DNA from: Pirellula sp.
GTDB lineage: Bacteria > Planctomycetota > Planctomycetia > Pirellulales > PNKZ01
DNA length: 64,000 bases
NCBI GenBank assembly: GCA_013822735.1
Contig: PNKZ01000013.1
Coordinates: 62,001-126,000 of the forward strand
Direction of reading: 5' to 3'
Part shown: one piece after another, positions 19,352 to 26,900 of the stretch
Numbering within the stretch: position 1 is the stretch's first letter
Layout: the number at the start of each line of letters is the position of its first letter
Notes under the pieces: model-generated
Told to the model about the DNA's origin: nothing
Databases searched by the model: none
Seen by the model: only the letters and a program-made list of their open reading frames with translations
Made by a program: the position numbers and the translations under genes

Positions 19352-20323
19352 TTACTCTCCCGGGCTTCCCTTAAAAAACTTCCGGCCTAGGTTGGCGTGG
19401 TAGTTCGTCCAGGGGCTGTCGACGTTCGGGTCGTCGCGCATCAAGAGGTGGAAGCTGTGCATCTTCGCGTCGAGGTTATCGAGCAAGTGCAGGGCCACGG
19501 CTTCCAAGGTCATCGGCAGTTTCGGGCTGCCGAATTCGTATTCGCCGTGATGGCTCACGATCATGTGCTTCAATCTTAAGACGAGTTCCGCGGGAAAAGG
19601 TTCACCGGAAAGTTTTTCCGCCTCGCGGGCCTTCTGCTCCAGGGTCGACACGGCCATCACCAAATGGCCGATCAATTGCCCTTCGTCCGTGTACGCAAAG
19701 CCACGGTCGTAGCTGAGTTCGTCGATCTTCCCCATGTCGTGCACGAAGGCGCCCATCAGGAGCAGATCGCCGTCGACCTGCGGATAGAGCGGGCGCACGG
19801 CGGTGACCAAATCCATGAGCTGGACAATATGGTGCAACAACCCGCCGACGTAGGCGTGATGGTTCTTCACACCGGCCGGGCAACGCAGCAATTTCCCCAT
19901 GAACGTTTGGTCCATCAGGAAACATTCGGCCAGATTGCGCAGGCTCAGGTTCTGCATTCCGCGCAGATGGGCCGTGAGCCGAATGACCAGTCGATCGAGT
20001 TCGGCCGGGGTCAGCGGCATGAAGTCGGCTTCGTCGACTTCCTCCGGCTTCGCCTTGCCGATCTTCGTGACGATCAGTTGCAACTGGCCCTGGAAGAGCT
20101 GCGTGTTCCCTTCGACGCGCACGTAGTCGCCGTCGTCGAAGCTGCGGTACTCGTGATCGCCGGCGTTCCACATTCGCCCGGCAATGCTACCGGTCCGGTC
20201 AGAAAGATCGACTTGCAGGTAGAGGTTGCCGTTTTTATTGGGCCGCAGTTGCTTCTGCGCGGCAAGAAACGTCTGGTCGATCTTATCGGTAGGCCCAAAT
20301 TGCTGAATAAAACGACGCGGCAT
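19352..20323 (-). CDS. YhaM-like OB-fold/HD-domain 3'-5' exoribonuclease
   Basis: 323 aa from the ATG at 20323 (MPRRFIQQFGPTDKIDQTFL). Residues about 12-95 look like an OB-fold nucleic-acid domain (NLYLQVDLSDRTGSIAGRMW). The HD domain follows with NHHAYVGGLLHHIVQLM (154-170) and the HD pair in FVHDMGKI (His195-Asp196), plus SHHGEYEFGSPKLPMTLEA near the C-terminus. This architecture is that of the YhaM/CBF1 family, which trims RNA or ssDNA. It lies upstream of rnr on the same strand, so two RNA-decay enzymes are neighbours, although the palindromic gap argues against one simple operon. Confidence 0.87.
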   Translation of the reverse strand: MPRRFIQQFGPTDKIDQTFLAAQKQLRPNKNGNLYLQVDLSDRTGSIAGRMWNAGDHEYRSFDDGDYVRVEGNTQLFQGQLQLIVTKIGKAKPEEVDEADFMPLTPAELDRLVIRLTAHLRGMQNLSLRNLAECFLMDQTFMGKLLRCPAGVKNHHAYVGGLLHHIVQLMDLVTAVRPLYPQVDGDLLLMGAFVHDMGKIDELSYDRGFAYTDEGQLIGHLVMAVSTLEQKAREAEKLSGEPFPAELVLRLKHMIVSHHGEYEFGSPKLPMTLEAVALHLLDNLDAKMHSFHLLMRDDPNVDSPWTNYHANLGRKFFKGSPGE

Positions 20324-20414
20324 GTGCAAACGACCCCGACAAAAAGAACGACGGCGAACCTATTCATCGCAACTAACGATGAAGGCAAACCGCGATTCTA
20401 GGGGGAAAGCCGTT

Positions 20415-20486
20415 TGTAGGGAACGCCCTCAGCGGCGTTCCGGGCCCAACGCGACGTGCGGAACGCCACGGAGGGCGTTCCCTACA
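20415..20486. repeat. Nested inverted repeat (REP-like element)
   Basis: Outer arms TGTAGGGAACGCCCT (20415-20429) and AGGGCGTTCCCTACA (20472-20486) are exact complements. Inner arms GGCGTTCCG (20434-20442) and CGGAACGCC (20459-20467) also pair exactly. The whole forms a 72-base two-stage hairpin between two divergent genes, typical of small dispersed palindromic elements. Confidence 0.75.
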
Positions 20487-20554
20487 GATTACGCGCTTTG
20501 TTAAAATTCGCGGCTGGCTTCGGCCGGGCAATGGCCTTCTTTCATCGGGCGGGG

Positions 20555-20806
20555 ATGATGCTCACGTTTGAATATCGTGACGACGAAAAAACGCTCTTCG
20601 TTCACGGCGACATAGCCGGACTACGGTCGCTTGCGGAGTACATTCAACGATTGATCGCGCAAACCCCAGATGGCACGTTCGATCATTCCCATCTGATGAC
20701 GCCGGAATGGGGCGGCGAAGAACTCACGTCGACACCACAAGATCCCACGGCGGGACTAATCCATCATGTAAAGCTGTATTGCTGGAAGGGTGGACAACCC
20801 GCCTAG
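20555..20806 (+). CDS. Small protein, Imm32-like
   Basis: 83 aa from the ATG at 20555 (MMLTFEYRDDEKTLFVHGDI), with GGGCGGGG in front; a longer frame from 20456 runs through the inverted repeat and is less likely. The segment DHSHLMTPEWGGEELTS followed by GLIHHVKLYCW resembles Imm32 immunity proteins known from polymorphic toxin systems. No toxin gene lies next to it in this window, so a role in immunity is uncertain. Confidence 0.6.
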   Translation: MMLTFEYRDDEKTLFVHGDIAGLRSLAEYIQRLIAQTPDGTFDHSHLMTPEWGGEELTSTPQDPTAGLIHHVKLYCWKGGQPA

Positions 20807-20848
20807 CACTGATAGGAATTGCCACGATTTCAGCGAACCTCTCCGAAC

Positions 20849-20877
20849 TTGACCCGCTCTTTCTTCACGGCTAAAGT
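20849..20877 (+). promoter_or_regulatory. Candidate sigma-70 promoter for the leu leader
   Basis: TTGACC (20849-20854), a 17-base spacer and TAAAGT (20872-20877). Matches are 5/6 and 4/6 to consensus with ideal spacing. Transcription would begin near 20884, about 65 bases before the leader peptide and 410 before leuA. Confidence 0.45.
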
Positions 20878-20950
20878 TGAATCGTCGGGCAGGGGTGTGA
20901 CGATCGTTATTCCCAATTGTTTGCGACGATACCCAGTAAGCGAAATTACG

Positions 20951-21010
20951 ATGAACTTGCCGTTGAACCTTGAGCTTCTACTACTAGCGCTATTACAGCG
21001 CGGGCCGTAG
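20951..21010 (+). CDS. Leucine-rich leader peptide (leuA attenuator)
   Basis: 19 residues: MNLPLNLELLLLALLQRGP. Nine are leucine, and codons 10-12, 14 and 15 are CTA, CTA, CTA, CTA, TTA, which should be uncommon in DNA this GC-rich. The stop codon (21008-21010) touches the first arm of an antiterminator hairpin that competes with an intrinsic terminator (21067-21103) before leuA. This is the layout of ribosome-mediated attenuation known from enterobacterial leu and ilv operons: stalling at leucine codons when charged tRNA-Leu is low would favour readthrough. No strong Shine-Dalgarno site; the frame upstream is open but the leucine run and position make this start the best one. Confidence 0.82.
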   Translation: MNLPLNLELLLLALLQRGP

Positions 21011-21069
21011 GGTTCGTCGGCTGCCTCTGAAACGTTCAGAAGTGCGGCCGGCAAAGAAGCAACGAACCC
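21010..21069 (+). promoter_or_regulatory. Antiterminator hairpin of the leuA leader
   Basis: GGGTTCGT (21010-21017) pairs fully with ACGAACCC (21062-21069). Inside it, 21018-21050 forms a second strong stem (CGGC/GCCG and TCTGAA/TTCAGA). The outer 3' arm shares 21067-21069 with the 5' arm of the terminator, so the two structures exclude each other. Confidence 0.75.
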
Positions 21070-21103
21070 CCGCGGCTACCAAAATGGCCGCGGGGGTTTT
21101 TTT
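21067..21103 (+). terminator. Intrinsic terminator (leuA attenuator)
   Basis: CCCCCGCGGC (21067-21076) pairs with GCCGCGGGGG (21087-21096), directly followed by seven Ts (21097-21103). It is a textbook Rho-independent terminator in the 5' leader of leuA, 194 bases before the start codon. Confidence 0.92.
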
Positions 21104-21296
21104 GTTGATACATGCGGAAATTGCCTGAGGCGAGCGTCGAGGCGTCAGCCCGACGTGTCTGGGGCAACGGACGTGCCTGACGAACGACATGTCCGGAAGA
21201 TGCGGATCGATTAAACTGAGAATCTCACGACGTTCGGTAAGCGGCGGCACGTCGGCCTTACGGCTCGACGCTCGCCCAGAAATAGGGAACTCTCCG

Positions 21297-22907
21297 ATGA
21301 GCGAAGTACGCCAGATCAAGATTTTCGACACCACGCTCCGCGACGGCGAGCAATCGCCCGGCTGCAGCATGAACAAGGCTGAGAAGCTGGAACTCGCGCA
21401 GGCGCTGGTCGATCTCGGCGTCGACATCATCGAAGCCGGCTTTCCGATCGCCTCGCCCGACGACTTCGACGCCGTCCGAGAAATCGCCTCGGTCGTACGC
21501 GGCAGCACCGTCTGCGGCTTGGCCCGTTGCAACGAGCAAGACATCGACCGAGCCTGGGACGCGCTCAAGCTCGCCAAACAGGCCCGCATCCATGTGTTCC
21601 TCGCCACCAGCGCGATCCATCGCGAATTCAAGCTCAAGATGACGCGGGAAGAGATCGTCGCGAGGGCCGTGGCCGGCGTGAAGCGGGCCGTCGGCTATTG
21701 CGACGACGTCGAATTCTCGCCTGAAGACGCGGCTCGCACGGAGAGCGATTTTCTTTGCGAGGTCGTGGAAGCGGCCATCGCCGCCGGTGCCACGACGATC
21801 AACATCCCCGACACCGTCGGCTACGCGACGCCGACGCACATGGGGAACGTGATTCGCAACCTCAAGAATCGCGTGCCGAATATCGACAAGGCGACGATCA
21901 GCATCCACTGCCATAACGATCTTGGCCTTGCCGTGGCCAACAGCCTCGCGGCGGTCGAAGCCGGGGCAGGGCAGATCGAATGCACAATGAACGGCATCGG
22001 CGAACGGGCCGGCAATTGCTCGCTCGAAGAAGTAGTGATGGCGCTCCGCACGCGCTTCGACTACTACCAAGTAACGACCGGCGTGCACACGAAGCGGCTT
22101 GTGCCGACGAGCCGGCTCTTGCAAAACATCACCGGCATGCAGGTGCAGCGCAATAAGGCGATCGTCGGGCGGAACGCCTTCGCTCACGAGGCCGGCATCC
22201 ATCAAGACGGCATGCTCAAGGAACGGAGCACCTACGAAATCATGCGCCCGGAAGACGTCGGGCTCACGAAGACCGATCTCGTACTCGGCAAGCACTCGGG
22301 CCGCGCGGCTTTGGCCGATCGCGCCAAGGCGCTCGGCTATCAGCTCACGGGCGAGCAGCTTCAGGCGGTGTTCGAAAAGTTTAAGCGGCTCTGCGACAAG
22401 AAGAAGGAAGTATACGACGCCGATATCGCGGCAATTATCGAGCTCGAATTGCACGGTCTGCCCGAGGTGGAAGTCTGGACGATGTCGGGCTACAAGCTCA
22501 CGGCCGCCGCGGGCCAAACGCCGAGCGTGGCTTTGTCGCTTTGCCGCGGCAAGGAAATCGTGACGAAGGAAGTGGCCGTCGGCGACGGGCCGTTCGACGC
22601 GCTGTTCCTCGCGATTGAGCAGATCACCGGCATCGAAGTCACCTGCCGCGACTTCAGCGTCCATAGCGTGACGGTGGGCAAGGATGCGCAAGGCGAGGTG
22701 ACCGTCGAAGTCGAACACGGCGGACAGCTCTATCGCGGCCGGGGCGTGTCGACCGATAGCGTCGAAGCGAGCGCGCTGGCGTTCTTAAATGCGATCAATC
22801 GCGTGGCCGCAACCGCCGGTCGGCCGAAAGATCGCGTAAGCCCACACGAAGCGAACGCGGCGGCGACGACCGCGGCAGCTCCCAATGCGGAAACGACAAA
22901 GACCTGA
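21297..22907 (+). CDS. leuA: 2-isopropylmalate synthase
   Basis: 536 aa from the ATG at 21297 (MSEVRQIKIFDTTLRDGEQS), with AGGGAA upstream. Condenses acetyl-CoA with 2-oxoisovalerate, the first committed step of leucine synthesis. The catalytic signature DTTLRDGEQSPG (11-22) is intact, as are the metal-binding histidines in HCHND (His204, His206) and the segment TMNGIGERAGNCSLEE. The C-terminal 150 residues form the allosteric LeuA dimer domain that binds leucine (GYKLTAAAGQTPSVALSL and after). An attenuator precedes it, so both transcription and enzyme activity would respond to leucine. The frame open from 21189 is leader sequence. Confidence 0.96.
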   Translation: MSEVRQIKIFDTTLRDGEQSPGCSMNKAEKLELAQALVDLGVDIIEAGFPIASPDDFDAVREIASVVRGSTVCGLARCNEQDIDRAWDALKLAKQARIHVFLATSAIHREFKLKMTREEIVARAVAGVKRAVGYCDDVEFSPEDAARTESDFLCEVVEAAIAAGATTINIPDTVGYATPTHMGNVIRNLKNRVPNIDKATISIHCHNDLGLAVANSLAAVEAGAGQIECTMNGIGERAGNCSLEEVVMALRTRFDYYQVTTGVHTKRLVPTSRLLQNITGMQVQRNKAIVGRNAFAHEAGIHQDGMLKERSTYEIMRPEDVGLTKTDLVLGKHSGRAALADRAKALGYQLTGEQLQAVFEKFKRLCDKKKEVYDADIAAIIELELHGLPEVEVWTMSGYKLTAAAGQTPSVALSLCRGKEIVTKEVAVGDGPFDALFLAIEQITGIEVTCRDFSVHSVTVGKDAQGEVTVEVEHGGQLYRGRGVSTDSVEASALAFLNAINRVAATAGRPKDRVSPHEANAAATTAAAPNAETTKT

Positions 22908-22946
22908 GCTCACTTACGTCTCCGGTCTCCGGTCTCTAGTCTTTTT

Positions 22947-23474
22947 TTACTTCGCGATGAACGCGAGGTAGTAGAAGACCCAGCCGGTGACGGAGGTGGC
23001 GAGCAAGTCGAGCGCGGCGATCCAGCCGAACCGCTTATGCCAGAGGCTGTGCGCACAGGGCCCCGGCGGCGATGGGATGTTGCGCAGCGCGCGCACGACG
23101 ACCGTCGTCCAAATTAGAGCGGTTGTCACGGCAAAGCAGAGATGCAAGGCCAGAGCGCGCTCGACGAGACCGGTCGCATAATGCGGCGAATGTACGGCGC
23201 CGCTCCGCCAACCGGCGCCGAAGCGCATGTCGAGCTCGAAAAGCGTCACGGCGACCAGCAAGACCAAACTGAGCGTCACCTGCACGCGCTTGTGCAGCAG
23301 GTAGTTGCGGCGCACGCGCACCAGATAGATGCTCCAGAGCAAAACCGGCACGGCGACAAACATGGCCAGGAAGACCACGTCGAGCATGAAGGAGGCAGGA
23401 GTGCCGAGAAAACCGTGCATGAGCGCCGTCGCGTTTTGGTGAGCGGGTCCGCTGTCGCCGCGTATCGTAACCAT
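22947..23474 (-). CDS. DUF420-family membrane protein
   Basis: 175 aa from the ATG at 23474. Four or five hydrophobic segments are visible: MLDVVFLAMFVAVPVLLW, VQVTLSLVLLVAVTLF, LALHLCFAVTTALIWTTVVV and IAALDLLATSVTGWVFYY. Conserved histidines near helix starts fit DUF420 proteins, sometimes linked to cytochrome oxidase regions; none is present here. Convergent with leuA, 39 bases apart. Start may instead be Met at 23420. Confidence 0.75.
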   Translation of the reverse strand: MVTIRGDSGPAHQNATALMHGFLGTPASFMLDVVFLAMFVAVPVLLWSIYLVRVRRNYLLHKRVQVTLSLVLLVAVTLFELDMRFGAGWRSGAVHSPHYATGLVERALALHLCFAVTTALIWTTVVVRALRNIPSPPGPCAHSLWHKRFGWIAALDLLATSVTGWVFYYLAFIAK

Positions 23475-23595
23475 TTCCCCTATCGGTCGGGAGACGTGCT
23501 TGCTTGAGCCGCCCGCGGTAAACCGTAGCAATTGGCAGAGCTTTGCCGGGTCGATACGATGAGGAGCCTGCGAATCGTGCGATTCGCAAACCTTC

Positions 23596-23682
23596 GGCTG
23601 GGTGGCGAAATAGGCAGACGCACAGGACTTAAAATCCTGGGTCGGGTAAACCGACGTACGGGTTCGATTCCCGTCCCAGCTA
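23596..23682 (+). tRNA. tRNA-Leu (anticodon UAA)
   Basis: Class II tRNA of 87 bases. Acceptor stem GGCTGGG/CCCAGCT, D arm GCG..CGC, anticodon stem CAGGA/TCCTG with loop CTTAAAA (anticodon TAA), long variable arm (GGTCGGGTAAACCGAC) and T arm ACGGG-TTCGATT-CCCGT are all present. CCA is not encoded. It reads UUA and UUG, including the TTA codon in the leuA leader 2.6 kb away. Confidence 0.95.
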
Positions 23683-23916
23683 CTGATTGGCGTTCGAATG
23701 AAGAATTATTCAGAATCGGGACTGGGACGCTTCCCCAGATGACTCCGCCCGAAGACGGGCAACAGCATCTCGCCCGATCGTTTTCTTACGCCAGATTGCC
23801 TCGCCGCAGAGGCAGGTAAGCTCGCAGACCTCGTCTTGCGACAGCATGAGAGCCGGCGGCAGCGTCAACCTGTTCGGGCGCGCGCTACTGAAACGCCTTG
23901 AAGTTTAGGACCTCGC

Positions 23917-26900
23917 CTAAGCTTTGAGTTCCGACGGGACCGCTCCGGTTTGTGATGCGTCTTCAACGCCGACTTCGGCCGTGCGGCGTTTGCGCCGTCG
24001 ATATCCGGCGAAGCCGAGGCCGGCGAGTGCAACCATCAACAGGCTGCCGGGTTCGGGGACGGCGGAGTAGTTGATATAGAGAGCGTTGTTGTAGGAGCTG
24101 ACCCAAAACTGGCCGCCGAGCGCCGAGCCGTACGACGAGCCCGCTCCGGTGCCAAAGATTGCGTCGCCGGTTTGGTTCGTGAAGACGTTGAAATAGGCCG
24201 ACAGATCGGTGTCGACGAGCGGATTAATGGCCGCGGATGAGCCGTTGAGTTGAATTTCGTTGGCCGCGAGCCATTTCCAGGTGTAGGCGTAGGCGCGGCC
24301 GCCGGGCTCGTGTTGGCCGGCATTCGGCTCTTCGTCGATGGCGCTGGTAGGATCGAATGAGTTCGTGCCGTAGCCGGCCGTGCCGTTCCAGGAGTTGAGG
24401 TAGAGGTTGATCTTGTCGCCCGGAGAGAGCGCGAGATTCAACGCGCCGGACACCGCGAAGTAATCCCAATTGGTGCCGGGCGTAATTTCCGTGCCTGTGG
24501 GATTTCCGGCGGCGGCTTGGAAGTCGAACACCACGCTTGCTCCGGCGTTCCACGTGCTGCTCGCGATCGGGAGCGCGCCGACTCCGTTGCCCGCGGCGCC
24601 GTTGGTGTTGGAGCCGGCGCTGAGGACGCCGTTATTGTTGACGACGACCGGCGCGTTGATCGGTCCGGTGCCGTTGAAGGTGCCGACGTTGCCCGGGGTC
24701 GCAGCGTTGCCGACGTTCACACCGGAGCTGTTGTTTAGCGCGGTGTTGACGGTGAGCGAACCCTGATAGACGTTTGTCGCGCCGGAGTAGCTCGGCGTGT
24801 TCGTCAGGGTGAGGTTGCCGAGGCCGAGCTTCGTGAGGCTGCTGCCGGCGCTGCCGAACGCCGTGCCGAAGGAGACAGATTGTGAATTGGTGTCGATGCG
24901 AAATAGCTGATTGGCGGCCGTGCTGAAGCGGGCGGAGTAATCGACGGCGTTGTTGGCCGAGTACTGGAGCGTGCCCCCTGAGAACGTGATAGAGCCTGCA
25001 GTGCCGAGCGCGCCAAGGCTGTCGACTTGGACGATGCCGTCGGCGAGCGCGGTGCCGCCGCTGTAGGTATTGGCGCCCGAGAGGGTGAGTTTGCCGAGCC
25101 CGTTCATGGTGAGCGAGCCGGTGGTGGTGGTGATGGCGCCTGCAATCGTGACGTCGCCCATGCCGGTGACGATGAGGCTTTGCGCAGCGCCGGCGATGGA
25201 GTTTGCAGCGCTGAGCGTGAGCAGGCCGGCGTCGGATTGGATAGTGGCGCCGCCGGTTGTTAAGGTGACGGTGCCGCCGTAGATGTTGTTGCCGCTCAGG
25301 TTGCGCAGTGCGCCGTTGGTGGCGGTGCCGGTGCCGGTAATGCTGAGCGGTTCGGCGCCGACGGTGATGTCGCCTTGCAGTTCGAGCGACGCGCCGGCTG
25401 CGACCGTCGTGCCGTTTGCGGTAGTGCCGAGCGCGGAGTTGTTGCCGATGCCGAGAATGCCGGCGCCGACCGTGGTCGCTCCGGTGTACGTGTTGGGACC
25501 CATGAGAATGAGTCGGCCGAGGCCGTTTTTCGTGAGAGCGTCGGCGCCCGAGCCGGTGCCGTCTTGAATTACGGCATTGATCGTCGCATCCGCCGTGGGG
25601 GCAACGCTGATGGTGACCGTGCGGGCTTGATTGTTTTCCGCCAGCACGAACGTGTCCGATGCGGAATCGCCGATCGTCATCGTGCCGACGTTGCTGATGA
25701 TCAAATTACGACTAGCTCCGGTGCTGCTCCAATTGCCCGTGAACGTGAAGTTGCCCGACCCTTGCAGGGTGCTGACGCCGGTGAGAGTCACGGCGCTGGA
25801 GATCGTGCGGTTGCCGTCGTAATTGTCGAGAGTTCCGCCGGCGAGACCAAGCGCGGCGGTGCTAAGCGAGGCGTCGGATCCCACCTTCAGCACGCCTGCG
25901 GTAAGTGTGGTCGTGCCGGTATAAGTGTTGGGACCAAGGAGTACCCAGGTACTCGTGCCGGTCTTACTCAGGTTGAGCGTACTAACAATTTCTTGAATGA
26001 AGTTTACGGAGTTGTCGACCCCGGTCGATGTTCCGCCCAGCGTCAGCGTTTTGGTCCCGGCGGTAATGGTGCGAATGGTACCGAGGCCGAGTGAGCCGGA
26101 ACCATTGGCGTTGATGGTGAGGCCGCCGGTGGTCCCTTGCATTTCGACGATGCGGTCCGTCACGCTGCCTAAGCCGGTGTAGGTGAGCGTCACGGACGTA
26201 GTCGTGAGGCCGGTGCGAATGATGCCGCTCTCGACCGTCGTCGGGGCGCCCAGTGCGCTCGCTGCGCCGCCGACATTGTCGACGCTCGCGAAGCTCAGCG
26301 TCCCGGATTGAAGTTCGACGGGGCCGGAGAACGTATTCGCGTTGGAAAGCGTTAAGACGTTCGTCTGTGTTTTCAGCAAGCCGCCGCTGCCGGCGAGAAC
26401 CGCCGAGATGGTCGTGTCGACGGTATTGTTGAAGAAAAACCCGGAGGCGGCCGTGATCGTTCCGGTTCCGCTGATAACCGGCCCGGCGCCGCTGGTCGTC
26501 ATCGTGCCGACGGCGACGTTGTTCGTGCCGATATCGAACGTCGCTCCCGCGCCGATGCTGAGGTTGTTGCCGACGCCGATCGCGTTGCCGACGCCGAGGG
26601 TCAGCGTGCCGCCTGTGATAGACGTTGCGCCGGTGTAGTTGGCCGCCGCATTAAGCGTGAGATTTCCCGCTCCGGTCTTCGTGAAGCCGCCGCTGCCGGA
26701 GCCGACGCTATTGGCCAATACCAGGCTGATGCCGTTGGTGTCGATGGTGCCGCCGCCGCCGAGGAGTGTGATAGCACGGAGGGAGATGTCATCGGTCAGC
26801 GACGACCCGAGACGAAGCGTTCCTCCGGCGAAGACGAGTGCTCCCGTATTACCGCCGATGTTATCGAGGTCGGCGATTTCCAGAATGCCTTCGTTAATGG

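Noticed and set aside
21258..22718. Minus-strand 486-codon frame opposite leuA
   Set aside because: Antisense shadow; the leuA catalytic motifs are in place on the plus strand.
22908..22946. Terminator between leuA and the DUF420 gene
   Set aside because: There is a run of seven Ts but no convincing stem in front of it.
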